Part shown: piece by piece, positions 42,210-51,737 of the stretch
Position numbering within the stretch: the stretch's first letter is position 1
Layout: each line of letters opens with the position of its first letter
Origin: Kibdelosporangium sp040675465
GTDB taxonomy: Bacteria > Actinomycetota > Actinomycetes > Mycobacteriales > Pseudonocardiaceae
Length of the DNA: 64,000 nt
Assembly: GCF_040675465.1 (NCBI RefSeq)
Contig: NZ_JBFAPA010000006.1
Coordinates: 1-64,000, forward strand
Reading direction: 5' to 3'
Program-made: the position numbers and the translations under genes
The notes under the pieces: model-generated
Told to the model about the DNA's origin: nothing
The model's input: only the letters and a program-made list of their open reading frames with translations
The model's database searches: none

Positions 42210-43474
42210 AGGTGCTGCTGGTCACGCATGGCAGCCGCGGTGACGTGCAGCCGTTCGTCGCGCTGGGCATGGAGCTGATCTCGGCCGGGCATCAGGTGGT
42301 GCTGGCCTGCCCGGCCGAGGCGGCCGCACTCGCGGTCCCGCACTGCGAGCGGGTGGTGCCGCTGGACGACGGCACGAACAACCTGGTCGGCGACCGGGAC
42401 GCGTGGCGGGCGGTGGAGCTGAACTTCCGTGGCCTGCGGGGCAAGTGGCTGGGGCTGAAGTTCATCCGCCGCAACAGGATCGCGATGGCCAACGTGCTGG
42501 AGGACCTGGCGGTGCTGACCGAGTACGTGTCCGGGGACGTTGACCTGGTGGTGCACCAGGTCAACGTCCCCGGGCACGCGATGGCCGAGAAGCTGGGCGT
42601 GCCTGCGGTCGTGGTGTGCCTGCAACCGTTCTGGGTGCCGACCGGGTCCTTTCCGGACCCGTTGTTCCCGTTCCCGTTGCCCGAGCGGTTCAACCGGTTG
42701 TCGTACCTGTCGACCAGGATGTTCGTGCACGCCTTCACCGGCAGCACCGGGAAATGGCGTTCCCAGCGGCTGGAGCTGCCGGTCCGGCGGCGCGCTCAGA
42801 ACGTCCTGCGCCGCCCGGACGGCTCCCCCGCGCCGGTGCTGCAGGCGTTCAGCCGGCATGTCCTGCCGGACGACGTGCGCTACCCCGGTTCCGTGCACAC
42901 GACCGGCTTCTTCTTCCTGCCCGCCCAGGACTGGACGCCGCCCGCGGATCTCGAGCGGTTCATCGCCGACGGCGAGCCGCCGGTCTACGTCGGCTTCGGC
43001 AGCATGGTCGGCAGCGACCCGTCCCGGACGGCGCGGATCGTCGCCGAGGCCATCCGGGCGGCCGGTGTCCGGGCGGTGGTCGCGCTGGGGCGGGGCGCGA
43101 TCCGGCCGGAGGTGCTGGGCGAGGACGTGTTCTGGCTGGACCAGGCCCCGCACGACTGGCTGTTCCCGCGGATGGCGGCCCTCGTGCACCACGGCGGGGC
43201 GGGCACCACCGGGGCCGCGCTGGCCGCCGGGCGCCCACAGGTGATCTGCCCGTTCATGTTCGACCAGCCCTACTTCGGCCGGCGGCTGCACGCGATCGGT
43301 GTCGCCCCTCCGCCACAACCGTTGCACGACTTGACCTCCAGCGGGCTTGCGGCGGCGATCCGGTACGCCACCACCGATCCCTCGCTGAGTGCGCAGGCGC
43401 AGCACGTCGGCGCGTTGGTACAGGCCGAGAACGGCGTGCACACCGCGGTCACGACACTGGAATCACTTGCCTAG
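42206..43474 (+). CDS. UGT-like glycosyltransferase (GT1)
   Basis: A 422-residue GT-B glycosyltransferase. N-terminal acceptor half: LLVTHGSRGDVQPFVALGME. C-terminal donor half: VYVGFGSMVG and the nucleotide-sugar signature LVHHGGAGTTGAALAAGRPQ followed by DQPYFGRRL. This is the family of macrolide, glycopeptide and sterol glycosyltransferases. It is the last gene of the plus-strand operon, starts with GTG inside the previous stop, and its 3' end overlaps the importer ATPase gene on the other strand by 26 bases. The sugar and acceptor are unknown; the GH1 beta-glucosidase in the facing operon hints at a beta-glucoside. Confidence 0.88.
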   Translation: MKVLLVTHGSRGDVQPFVALGMELISAGHQVVLACPAEAAALAVPHCERVVPLDDGTNNLVGDRDAWRAVELNFRGLRGKWLGLKFIRRNRIAMANVLEDLAVLTEYVSGDVDLVVHQVNVPGHAMAEKLGVPAVVVCLQPFWVPTGSFPDPLFPFPLPERFNRLSYLSTRMFVHAFTGSTGKWRSQRLELPVRRRAQNVLRRPDGSPAPVLQAFSRHVLPDDVRYPGSVHTTGFFFLPAQDWTPPADLERFIADGEPPVYVGFGSMVGSDPSRTARIVAEAIRAAGVRAVVALGRGAIRPEVLGEDVFWLDQAPHDWLFPRMAALVHHGGAGTTGAALAAGRPQVICPFMFDQPYFGRRLHAIGVAPPPQPLHDLTSSGLAAAIRYATTDPSLSAQAQHVGALVQAENGVHTAVTTLESLA

Positions 43475-44192
43475 CCGCGTCGAGCAGGGCCCGCGTGTAC
43501 CGGTGGTGCGGCTCGTCGAGACTGCCCTGCTCGACGATGCGGCCCTTGAGCAGCACCGCCACCCGGTGTGCCATGTGCCGCACCACGTCGATGTCATGCG
43601 AGATGAACAGATACGCGACGCCCAGCCGTTGCTGCAGATCCATCAACAGGTTCAGGATCTGCGCCTGCACCGACACGTCCAGCGCGCTGGTCGGCTCGTC
43701 GCACACGATCAGCTCCGGCGCCAGGACCAGCGCCCGCGCGATGGCGATCCGCTGGCGCTGGCCGCCGGAGAACGCCCCGGGGTAGCGCCCGGCCGCATCC
43801 GGTGGCATGCCAACGCTTTCCAGGGCGTCCGCGACCATGGCGGCCGCTTCCCGGCGGGACAGCCGCAGCACCACGCGCAGCGGCTCGGCCAGCGTGCCGC
43901 CAATGGTCCGGGACGGGTTGAGCGAGCCGTACGGGTCCTGGAACACGATCTGCACCCGGTGCCGCCGCCGCACCGGGATCCGGGTGACGTCCTTGCCGTG
44001 CACCAGGATCTCCCCGGCCGATGGCCGGACCAGGCCGACGATCGCGTGACCGATGCTGGACTTGCCCGAGCCGGACTCGCCGACCAGCCCGAGCGTCTCG
44101 CCCCGGTCCAGGTGCAGGCTCACCCCGTCGACCGCCACCTGGCCGGGGTATTCCACCCGCAGGTCACGCACATTCAGCAGAGGTTCGCTCAT
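43449..44192 (-). CDS. oligopeptide/oligosaccharide ABC importer ATPase (OppF-like)
   Basis: A 247-residue ATPase with Walker A GESGSGKSS, signature FSGGQRQRI, Walker B LIVCDEPTSALDVSVQAQIL, and the family-typical QIVFQDPYGSLNPSRTI. The ATG at 44192 follows AAGGAGG. It overlaps the 3' end of the fused permease-ATPase gene by 29 bases and is the last gene of the minus-strand operon. Without the usual C-terminal Cys-rich OppF tail it is short (OppF is about 320), but the catalytic core is complete. Confidence 0.88.
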   Translation of the reverse strand: MSEPLLNVRDLRVEYPGQVAVDGVSLHLDRGETLGLVGESGSGKSSIGHAIVGLVRPSAGEILVHGKDVTRIPVRRRHRVQIVFQDPYGSLNPSRTIGGTLAEPLRVVLRLSRREAAAMVADALESVGMPPDAAGRYPGAFSGGQRQRIAIARALVLAPELIVCDEPTSALDVSVQAQILNLLMDLQQRLGVAYLFISHDIDVVRHMAHRVAVLLKGRIVEQGSLDEPHHRYTRALLDAARQVIPVS

Positions 44193-46002
44193 GCCCGCCT
44201 CCTTCGCTCAGCAGCACATGGTTCACACACCGGGTCTGGTGGGCGGGTTCGGGTTCGAAGACCGGCACGGGGTCGGCGCACTCCGGTGTGGCCAGCGCGC
44301 ACCGCTCGGCGAAGTGGCACCCGGACGGCCAGGCGGAGGGCCGGGGCACGACGCCTGGAATCGCGGCCAGGCGCCGGCCCCGGCGGTCCCGCGTCGGCCG
44401 GGCGCCGAGCAGGCCGGCTGTGTAAGGGTGCAGCGGGCGGTCGACAAGGTCCCGCACGGGAGCCGACTCGACGATGTGGCCCGCGTACATCACATACGCC
44501 CGTTGGCACATCTCGGCGACGATGGCCCAGTCGTGCGTGATCAGCAGGATGGCCATGCCCCGGTCGGCCTGCAGCCGGCGCAGCAACCGCAGCACCTCGG
44601 CCTGCACGGTGACATCGAGCGCGGTGGTCGGCTCGTCGGCGATGAGCAGCCGCGGCTCACCGGCCAGGGCCATCGCGATGCCCACCCGCTGGGCCATCCC
44701 GCCGGAGAGCTGGTGCGGGTAGCGGGCCGCGACCTTCTCGTCCAGATCCACATCCCGCAACAGGTCCAGCACCCGGGCCCGGACCTCCCGGCGAGAACCG
44801 CCGTGGTGCCGCCGGACCAGCTCACCGACCTGCTGGGCCACGGTGAACACCGGGTCCAGGGCGGCGACCGGGTCCTGGGAGATCATCGCGATCTCCGACC
44901 CGCGCACGGCCCGCAGGTCGGTCGTAGTCAGGTCAGTGCCGTTGAACACCATGCTGCCCCGCGTGACCGTTCCCCCGGCAGGCAACAGGTCCAGGATGGC
45001 GCGGCCGGTGATCGTCTTGCCGCAGCCGGACTCGCCCACCAGGCCGACGGTCTGGCCGGTGTCGATCTCCAGGCACAGGTTCTCGGCGACCGTGGTCCCG
45101 GCCAGCGCGATGGAAACGTCCTGAATGGACAGCAATGCGGTGGTCGGGGCCGCCGTGGAGATCCGGCGCCGCGGCCGGCGGGGCGGGCGGGCCGGGACGC
45201 GTTCGGTGCGTTCGGCGGTCACGTCCCGCACGTAGTCGCCGAGCATGCCGAACGCCAGAATGGCCAGGCCCAGCACCACACCGGGCGGGATGAGCAGCCA
45301 CGGCTGGCGGTCGATCACGGCCGAGGCCTCGGCGATCATCGTGCCCCAGGTCGGATCCGGCGGCTGCGCCCCGAACCCGAGGTAGCTCAGGCCCGCGTCG
45401 ATCAGCAGCGCACCACCGGCCAGCACCGACAGCTGGACGATGACCGGCCCGGCCACCCGCGGCAGCACGTGGCGCACCACGATGTGCCGGTTCGGCAGCC
45501 CGCTCACCCGTGCCGCGGCGATGTAGAGCTCCTGGCGCACCGCGAAGGTGGTGCCCCGCGTCACGCGGGCGAGGCCGGGTGAGATCAGGATCCCGAGGGA
45601 GATCATCGCGACGGTCTGGTTCCCGCCGAACACAGCCAGCACGACGAGCAGCGTCACGATCACCGGGATGGCGAGCATCATGTCGACCACCCAGTTGAAC
45701 GCCTTGTCGAGCCAGCCGTCCAGGAACCCGGCCGCGATCCCGGACGTCACCCCGGCCAGCAGCACAGTGAGCACCACGATCGCCGCGTTGACCAGGCTGA
45801 CCTGTCCGCCGTACATCAGCCGGGTCAGCACGTCCCGGCCGAGACCGTCCGTCCCCAGTGGATGCTGGACGGTCGGACCGGACAGCACGTTGTCCAGATC
45901 TGTCGCGTTAGGACTGTACGGCGCCAGGACCGGCGCCAGCACGCAAGCGAGGACCAGGACGATGAGGTAGCCGAGCGGCGCGGCCGCGAGTTTCCTGCTC
46001 AC
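44164..46002 (-). CDS. fused ABC importer permease-ATPase (DppC-DppD)
   Basis: A 612-residue fusion of two importer subunits normally made separately. Residues about 1-265 are a DppC-type permease (HPLGTDGLGRDVLTRLMYGG, EAA loop VSGLPNRHIVVRHVLPRVAG, LSYLGFGAQPPDPTWG). Residues about 285-600 are a DppD-type ATPase (Walker A GESGCGKTI, LSGGMAQRVGIAMAL, LLIADEPTTALDVTVQAEVL) with the Cys-containing tail SGCHFAERC. It starts with GTG overlapping the DppB-type stop. Such fusions fix the stoichiometry of the transporter; otherwise the importer is complete with the OppF-like ATPase, the DppB-type permease and the binding lipoprotein. Confidence 0.87.
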   Translation of the reverse strand: MSRKLAAAPLGYLIVLVLACVLAPVLAPYSPNATDLDNVLSGPTVQHPLGTDGLGRDVLTRLMYGGQVSLVNAAIVVLTVLLAGVTSGIAAGFLDGWLDKAFNWVVDMMLAIPVIVTLLVVLAVFGGNQTVAMISLGILISPGLARVTRGTTFAVRQELYIAAARVSGLPNRHIVVRHVLPRVAGPVIVQLSVLAGGALLIDAGLSYLGFGAQPPDPTWGTMIAEASAVIDRQPWLLIPPGVVLGLAILAFGMLGDYVRDVTAERTERVPARPPRRPRRRISTAAPTTALLSIQDVSIALAGTTVAENLCLEIDTGQTVGLVGESGCGKTITGRAILDLLPAGGTVTRGSMVFNGTDLTTTDLRAVRGSEIAMISQDPVAALDPVFTVAQQVGELVRRHHGGSRREVRARVLDLLRDVDLDEKVAARYPHQLSGGMAQRVGIAMALAGEPRLLIADEPTTALDVTVQAEVLRLLRRLQADRGMAILLITHDWAIVAEMCQRAYVMYAGHIVESAPVRDLVDRPLHPYTAGLLGARPTRDRRGRRLAAIPGVVPRPSAWPSGCHFAERCALATPECADPVPVFEPEPAHQTRCVNHVLLSEGGGHERTSAECA

Positions 46003-46940
46003 CGGGCACGCACCTTCGGGTTGAGCCAGCCGTAGGCCAGGTCCACCACCAGGTTGACCGTGACGACGACCAGCGTGAACACGACCACGACGCCCTGGAT
46101 CATCCGAATGTCGTGCTGGCTCGTGGCCTGCACCGCGAGGCCGCCGAGCCCGGGCATCGCGAACACTGCCTCCACGAACACCGTGCCGCTGAGCAGGCTC
46201 ACCAGGGTGAGCCCGACGAGGGTGACCACCGGGATCGACGCGTTGCGCAGCGCGTGCCGGAACACAATGGACCGTTCCGGAATCCCGTTGGCACGTAACG
46301 CCGTCACGAAATCCCGGGACAGCGCCTCCAGCATGGCGTCCCGGGTCTGCTTGGCGAACAGGGCGATCCCGGGCAGCGCGAGCGTGGTCACCGGCAGGAC
46401 CAGGCTGCGGGCCCAGCCCGCGGGGGACGTGGCCAGCGGGACGTATCCGGTGGCGGGCAGCAGTTCGACCGTCACCGAGAACAGCGTGACCATGGTCAGC
46501 GCCAGCCAGAAGCTGGGCAGCGCATAGCCGATCAGCGACAGCACGTCGACGGCCCGGCCGACCCGCCCGCCGCGGACCGCGCTCAGCACCCCGAGCGCCA
46601 CACCGCCGACGGCGGTGGCGATGGTGGCGCAGATGACCAGGGACGCGGTGACCGGCAGCCGGTTGGCGATCTCGCCGGCGACCGGCAGGCCGCTGATCGG
46701 TGACGTGCCGAGGTCTCCCTGGATCGCCTGGGTCAGCCAGTGCCAGTACTGCAGCAGGATCGGGTCGTCCAGGCCGAGCTCGTGGTGTAATCGTTGGTAG
46801 GCCTCGGGACTGAAGTGGTCACCGAGGATGGTGCGGGCGATGTCACCGGGTGCGGCGGCCTGCAGCAGGAACGTCGCCAGCGAGATGGCGAACACCAGCG
46901 CGACCGAGATCAGCAGCCGGTAGAGGATCAGGCGCGCCAT
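45999..46940 (-). CDS. ABC importer permease (DppB-like)
   Basis: A 313-residue permease with the DppB N-terminal helix (LILYRLLISVALVFAISLAT), then LGLDDPILLQYWHWLTQAIQ, and the EAA motif RANGIPERSIVFRHALRNAS. About six transmembrane helices are visible. The ATG at 46940 begins the conserved helix; its first 13 bases overlap the 3' end of the beta-glucosidase gene. Middle gene of the minus-strand importer operon. Confidence 0.88.
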   Translation of the reverse strand: MARLILYRLLISVALVFAISLATFLLQAAAPGDIARTILGDHFSPEAYQRLHHELGLDDPILLQYWHWLTQAIQGDLGTSPISGLPVAGEIANRLPVTASLVICATIATAVGGVALGVLSAVRGGRVGRAVDVLSLIGYALPSFWLALTMVTLFSVTVELLPATGYVPLATSPAGWARSLVLPVTTLALPGIALFAKQTRDAMLEALSRDFVTALRANGIPERSIVFRHALRNASIPVVTLVGLTLVSLLSGTVFVEAVFAMPGLGGLAVQATSQHDIRMIQGVVVVFTLVVVTVNLVVDLAYGWLNPKVRAR

Positions 46941-48259
46941 GGCCGGCCGGCCTTCCGGCGGCCGCGTTGCGCCGCGATCATCTCCCGGTACCAGTGGTAC
47001 GAGGCTTTCGGTGTCCTGACCAGCGTGTCGAAGTCGACGTGGACCAGGCCGAACCTGGGGGCGTAGCCGTGGTCCCACTCCAGGTTGTCCATCAGGGACC
47101 AGACGTGGTAGCCACGGATGTCCATGCCGTCCTTGATCGCCCGGCTCAGCTGGCCCAGGCACTCGCTCAGGTAAGCGATCCGCTCGGTGTCGGGCGCGTT
47201 CACCCCGTCCGGCAAGGGGATTCCGTTCTCTGTCACGTGGATGGGCGGCAGCGCAGGGTAGTTCTGCCGCAGCCAGGTCAGCAGCGCGCCGAATCGTTCG
47301 GGCGCGACCGGCCAGCCCAGCATGTTCACCGGCACACCAGGCAGGTCCGTCCGGGTGTACCCGAACAGGCCGGCCGGAGAGGCGGCGACGCGGGCGGGCG
47401 CGTACCAGTTGACGCCCAGGAAGTCGATGGGTGCGTCGATGATCTCCCCGGCCACCACCGGCCTGCCGGCCACCAGCGGGAAGTGCCCATGGAACAACGG
47501 GTCCAGGAACAGCCGGTCCTCATGGACCTCGGCACAGCGGGCCGCGTCGAGATCGGCCGGGCCGCCACCGGCCGGGGTCATGCCGGACAGGTTGAGCGCG
47601 ATCCCGATCTCGCCGCGCACGCCCGCGGATCGCAGCCGCCGCACCGCGAGGCCGTGCGCCAGCATCAGGTTGTGCGCCATCTGCAACCCATCGCGCCCCA
47701 GCGGTCCGTCCACTCGGGACGATCCGAACATGGCGGCGTTCAGCACCGACAGCGGTTCGTTGAGGGTGATCCACCGGGCCACCCGGTCGCCCAGCCGGTC
47801 CGCCACACCCTCGGCGTAGTCGGCGAAGCGCTCGGCGATGTCCCGGCTGAGCCACCCACCGGAGTCCTCAAGGGACTGCGGGTGGTCCCAGTGGTACAGG
47901 GTCAGGGTGGGCTGGATCCCCCGGAGCAGCAGCCCGTCGACCAGCCGCTCGTAGAACTCCAGCCCATGCGGGTTCCACGGGCCCCGTCCGCCGGGCTGCA
48001 CCCGCGGCCAGGACACCGAGAACCGGTAGCTCGTCACGCCGAGGCCCCCGATCAGGTCCAGGTCCTCGGCCAGCCGGTGGTAGTGGTCGCAGGCCACGTC
48101 CCCGGTGGCACCCCCGGCGAAACCGCCCGGCCGGTGCGCCAGTGTGTCCCAGATGGACGGTCCCTTGCCGTCCGCGTCCCAGGCGCCCTCGATCTGGTAG
48201 GCCGCGGTGGCCACGCCCCAGCAGAACTCCGGCGGGAAGATCAGGTCCTCATCGACCAT
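46928..48259 (-). CDS. GH1 family beta-glucosidase
   Basis: A 443-residue glycoside hydrolase of family 1 with the full signature: N-terminal FCWGVATAAYQIEGAWDADG, acid/base Glu in ITLNEPLS and nucleophile Glu in IHVTENG, plus YHVWSLMDNLEWDHGY. There is no signal peptide, so it works in the cytoplasm on imported glucosides. The ATG at 48259 follows GGAGG. It lies between the solute-binding lipoprotein and the permeases. It would cleave imported beta-glucosides, possibly including glucosylated forms of the product made by the facing operon. Confidence 0.92.
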   Translation of the reverse strand: MVDEDLIFPPEFCWGVATAAYQIEGAWDADGKGPSIWDTLAHRPGGFAGGATGDVACDHYHRLAEDLDLIGGLGVTSYRFSVSWPRVQPGGRGPWNPHGLEFYERLVDGLLLRGIQPTLTLYHWDHPQSLEDSGGWLSRDIAERFADYAEGVADRLGDRVARWITLNEPLSVLNAAMFGSSRVDGPLGRDGLQMAHNLMLAHGLAVRRLRSAGVRGEIGIALNLSGMTPAGGGPADLDAARCAEVHEDRLFLDPLFHGHFPLVAGRPVVAGEIIDAPIDFLGVNWYAPARVAASPAGLFGYTRTDLPGVPVNMLGWPVAPERFGALLTWLRQNYPALPPIHVTENGIPLPDGVNAPDTERIAYLSECLGQLSRAIKDGMDIRGYHVWSLMDNLEWDHGYAPRFGLVHVDFDTLVRTPKASYHWYREMIAAQRGRRKAGRPWRA

Positions 48260-48273
48260 CGCGGCCTCCAGTG

Positions 48274-49812
48274 TCACGCCGTCGGGTGCCAGGACACGAT
48301 GCTCGGGAACGGCTTTCCGGCCACCGAGTCGATCGCCACGGTGTTCTGGTGGAACAGGAACACCGGGCTCAGGCACACCGGCAGGAACCAGCCCAGCTCG
48401 ACCACCCGCCGGATGATCCGCCGGTCCAGCTCGGGCCGTGCCTCGTCGTCGGCCGCCGCGGCCTGGCGGTCCAGCTGTTCGAGTTCCGGATCGGTGCTGT
48501 GGAACGGGTTCATGCCGATCGCGTCGTGCAGCCACAGCCCTCGGCCCATGAAGTACACCGGGAGCGCGCCCCAGCCCATGATGGACGCGGGGAACTTGGT
48601 CAGCTCGGTGTTCGCGGTGGCCGGATCCCGGGTGGTGATCTTCAGCGAGACCCCGGCTTGTTCGAGTTCGGCGGCGATCGCCTGGACGATGTCGGCACTG
48701 TACGCGGGCGTCGACGGGATCACCACGGGCAGGGTGAAACCGTTGGGCAGACCGGCATCGGCGAGCAACTGCCGGGCCTTGCCGGGGTCGTGGCGGTAGA
48801 AGTTCGTGTCGTTGTAGCCGTCCTCACCGGGCGCCGCGCACTGTTCGGTGGGGATGCCGTAGTCGCCAAGCAGGGCTTTGGTGATCTTCGCGCGGTCGAT
48901 CGCGAAGTTGAGCGCCTGGCGGACCCGGACGTCCTTCAGCGGCGGGCTGAGCACGCCGTCGCGGTCGTTGAGCTGGATGCCGAGCACGATCGCCGGGCTG
49001 GACGCGATCCGCATCCCGGCCGCCTTGGCGCCGTCGGCGATCGCGTAGCTGCCCGCGATCACATCGACCTGGCCGGTCTTGAGCGTGGCCAGCGCGGTGT
49101 TCTCGTTGGGCAGCACCTTGATCGTGATCTTCTCATAGTGCCGGTCGCGCACGTTCCAGTATCTCGGGTTGCTCGCGTAGGTGTAGTGGTCGTTGGCCAC
49201 CGTGTCCTCTGGCACGAGCTGATACGGGCCGGTGCCGAACGTCTGGGTGGCCAGCTGGTCCGGATGGGACACCCCGCCCGGGCCGATCACGTTGCCCGCC
49301 AGGAAGTCCTGGGTGAACAGGGCAGGCAGCCGCGGGTGCGGCTCGGACATGGTCAGCCGGACGGTGAGCGGGCCGGTGACGTCGATCGCGGCGATCGGCG
49401 CCAGGAACGCCGCCGCCTGCCCGGCCGTCTGCCGGAAGTGCCCGATGCTGGCCTTGAGCGCCTCGGCGTCGAGCGGGCTGCCGTCGCTGAACACCACGCC
49501 GTCCCGCAGCGAGATCTCGAAGGACATGTTGCCGGTGCCCAGGTATCGCCACGAGGCGGCCAGCCAGGGCTGGTAGCCGCCGTCCGGCGCGCGGTAGATG
49601 AGCGGTTCGTAGGCGGGGCTCAGGTACAGCAGCGACTCCCCGCCCGCCTTGGCCGGATCGAGGCTGACCGGCGGCCAGAACTGTCCTATCCGGAGGGTGC
49701 CGGACGTTCCCCCGGTGTCCGCCGTGCCACCGCACGCGCCGAGGGCGACCCCGGTGACCAGCAGCAACCCCGCGGCCGTGAACTCCCGTCTCGACAGGAC
49801 TGCGGTGCTCAT
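48274..49812 (-). CDS. family 5 extracellular solute-binding lipoprotein
   Basis: A 512-residue substrate-binding protein of the oligopeptide/cello-oligosaccharide class (SBP family 5). The N-terminus SRREFTAAGLLLVTGVALGA followed by C carries both a twin-arginine pair and a lipobox, so it should be a Tat-exported lipoprotein on the outer face of the membrane. Typical segments are LYLSPAYEPLIYR, VRQALNFAIDRAKIT and FSDGSPLDAEALKASI. The start at ATG 49812 has AAAGG upstream. Next to a GH1 enzyme, family-5 binding proteins often carry glucosides rather than peptides. Confidence 0.88.
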   Translation of the reverse strand: MSTAVLSRREFTAAGLLLVTGVALGACGGTADTGGTSGTLRIGQFWPPVSLDPAKAGGESLLYLSPAYEPLIYRAPDGGYQPWLAASWRYLGTGNMSFEISLRDGVVFSDGSPLDAEALKASIGHFRQTAGQAAAFLAPIAAIDVTGPLTVRLTMSEPHPRLPALFTQDFLAGNVIGPGGVSHPDQLATQTFGTGPYQLVPEDTVANDHYTYASNPRYWNVRDRHYEKITIKVLPNENTALATLKTGQVDVIAGSYAIADGAKAAGMRIASSPAIVLGIQLNDRDGVLSPPLKDVRVRQALNFAIDRAKITKALLGDYGIPTEQCAAPGEDGYNDTNFYRHDPGKARQLLADAGLPNGFTLPVVIPSTPAYSADIVQAIAAELEQAGVSLKITTRDPATANTELTKFPASIMGWGALPVYFMGRGLWLHDAIGMNPFHSTDPELEQLDRQAAAADDEARPELDRRIIRRVVELGWFLPVCLSPVFLFHQNTVAIDSVAGKPFPSIVSWHPTA

Positions 49813-49843
49813 GGGCAATGCCTTTCTGTGTCCGGCGGAGGGT

Positions 49844-51694
49844 TCAGCCGCGCCAGTGGCGGTCGAGGATGGTCTCGCCGTCGCGGGTGACCCGGCCGGT
49901 GGCTTCGAGGGCCGAGGGGGTGGCGGTGATGGCGACCTCGACGGTGATGTGCGCGCCGGTGTCGATGTCGATGGTTCCGGTGATGACGCCGGTGACCGTG
50001 GAGGCCTCCGGTTCGAGCCGGTCCGCCGTGGCCACGAGGTCTTGCTCGACCGTCATGACGTGTCTGCGCGGCAAGGTCTCGTCCGGCCGCACGGTGGTGA
50101 CCCCGGCGACGCGCAGGGACACCCGCTCGTTCAACAGGTCCGTCGTGGTCTCCCACACGGCCTGGCCGGCGATCTCCTGTCCGATGTCCTCGATGGCGTC
50201 CTCGGGCGGCGGATACTCGATCTCGGTACCCTCGTGCGGCGCGACGACCGGCAGCACCAGGGTCCGCGCGATGGGCCGGCCGCCCGGGTCGGTCGTCTCC
50301 GGCCAGACCCGCGGGAAGTCCCCGGGCGCCAGCACCACCCGCAACCGGTGTCCCGCCGGGACCTCGTAGGTGGTCGGGTTCAGCCCGATCCGGACCCTGT
50401 CCCGCACTGTGGACTCCAGGCCGGGACTGATCAGCAGCGACCGGCCCAGCGGGTCGACCACCGTGAGCTTGGCGGAGGTCCGCGGCCAGGGATGGTCCAC
50501 CTCGACCGCGGGCCGTCCGCACAGCAGCAGCGGCTCGGCGAGCGGAAGTGAGGTGTAGCAAAGGCTTCGAGCATCATCGTCGTGCTGGTCGGCGGGCTGT
50601 CCGAACAACCCGGCCGGTGTGGACCACAGGCCGGACCGCAGCCCCGCGGCCGGATCCACTTCCGGCGGTTCACTGCGCTCCCACGTACTCAGGTCCGTCA
50701 GCCTGGTGGTGCCGGCGGGCGGCCAGTCCGGGAACTCCAGCCAGCGCTCGTTCGCGCCCTGGACGTACACGCTGACCGGGGGCATCTCCGCGCAGTTGGG
50801 CACATCGCCCAGCCACCGGTCCCACCAGGACCTCGCCAGGGCCAGGAAGTCGATCGGGGTGAACGGGCACTGCTGGGGCATGACGTGCATCCACGGCCCG
50901 GCGATCAGCCGTTTGCGGCCGGAGATCCGTTCGTAGGCGCGGATCGTGGCGTCACCGAACAGGTCCCGCCACCCGGCGACGCACAGTGCCGGCACCTCAA
51001 CGGCTTCCAGGTCGACCTCGCGCTGGGCCCAGACCGGCGACCCGGGTCCGTGCCGGTACATGTCCAGCAGGTAGGGCGGAGCCGCGAGACGCCGGTACCA
51101 GCGAGCCTGTTCGGCGGGATCGTCGTAGTCGTCCAGCGGCGGCAACAGCTGGTTGAACACGTTGCCCAGCCCCCAGCTGCCCAGCGGTGAGAACGAGCCG
51201 CGCGAGCCGCCCGGGTGGACGAAGTCGCGGGCCGGATCGGTCAGGCCCTGCACCGCGATGATCGCCTTCAGCGCGGCCGGCCGGCAGGACGCCGTGCGCA
51301 ACGCGGTCATGGCGCCATAGGAATGGCCCCACATGCCGACTTTGCCGTCACACCACGGTTGCCCGGCGGCCCAGTCGATCGCGGCCAGCGCGTCCTCGGC
51401 GTCGCCCGGGTCGAAGGGCGGCCGTTGCGCGCCGTCCGATGAGCCGGTGCCCCTGATGTCCACCAGCAGCGACGCATAGCCGCGCGCCGCGAACCACCGT
51501 TCGGTCACCGACCCGGTCAGCGCCGCGACGTCCCGGCGGTAGGGCAGGACCGTGACCAGGACGGGCACCGGGCCCGCGGCCGACGGCAGGAACAGGTCGG
51601 CGGACAAGGTCATATCGGACTGTCCGGCCGGTATCCGGACGTCCCGGACCACAGTGACCTCGTAGTGCCGGTCTGTGTGCGTACGTGCAGGCAT
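49844..51694 (-). CDS. CocE/NonD-family hydrolase
   Basis: A 616-residue hydrolase of the CocE/X-Pro dipeptidyl-peptidase class and paralogue of the protein encoded at 39046-41037. It keeps the oxyanion motif LPYRRD near residue 51 and the nucleophile Ser125 in GHSYGA; the jelly-roll C-terminal domain follows (ARSLCYTSLPLAEPLLLCGR). It should hydrolyse an ester or amide. There is no signal peptide. The ATG follows GGAGG; it is the first gene of the minus-strand importer operon, 31 bases before the lipoprotein gene, and a dyad lies 43 bases upstream. Confidence 0.87.
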   Translation of the reverse strand: MPARTHTDRHYEVTVVRDVRIPAGQSDMTLSADLFLPSAAGPVPVLVTVLPYRRDVAALTGSVTERWFAARGYASLLVDIRGTGSSDGAQRPPFDPGDAEDALAAIDWAAGQPWCDGKVGMWGHSYGAMTALRTASCRPAALKAIIAVQGLTDPARDFVHPGGSRGSFSPLGSWGLGNVFNQLLPPLDDYDDPAEQARWYRRLAAPPYLLDMYRHGPGSPVWAQREVDLEAVEVPALCVAGWRDLFGDATIRAYERISGRKRLIAGPWMHVMPQQCPFTPIDFLALARSWWDRWLGDVPNCAEMPPVSVYVQGANERWLEFPDWPPAGTTRLTDLSTWERSEPPEVDPAAGLRSGLWSTPAGLFGQPADQHDDDARSLCYTSLPLAEPLLLCGRPAVEVDHPWPRTSAKLTVVDPLGRSLLISPGLESTVRDRVRIGLNPTTYEVPAGHRLRVVLAPGDFPRVWPETTDPGGRPIARTLVLPVVAPHEGTEIEYPPPEDAIEDIGQEIAGQAVWETTTDLLNERVSLRVAGVTTVRPDETLPRRHVMTVEQDLVATADRLEPEASTVTGVITGTIDIDTGAHITVEVAITATPSALEATGRVTRDGETILDRHWRG

Positions 51695-51737
51695 CGTCGC
51701 CTCCGCCCCGAAGTGGGTACGAAAAGGAATACTTCAG

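Noticed and set aside
36292..43474. PKS, NRPS or RiPP core genes in the biosynthetic block
   Set aside because: Looked for ketosynthase dimers, adenylation-condensation pairs and small precursor peptides; only the stand-alone KAS III-like, PapA5-like and ligase genes are present.
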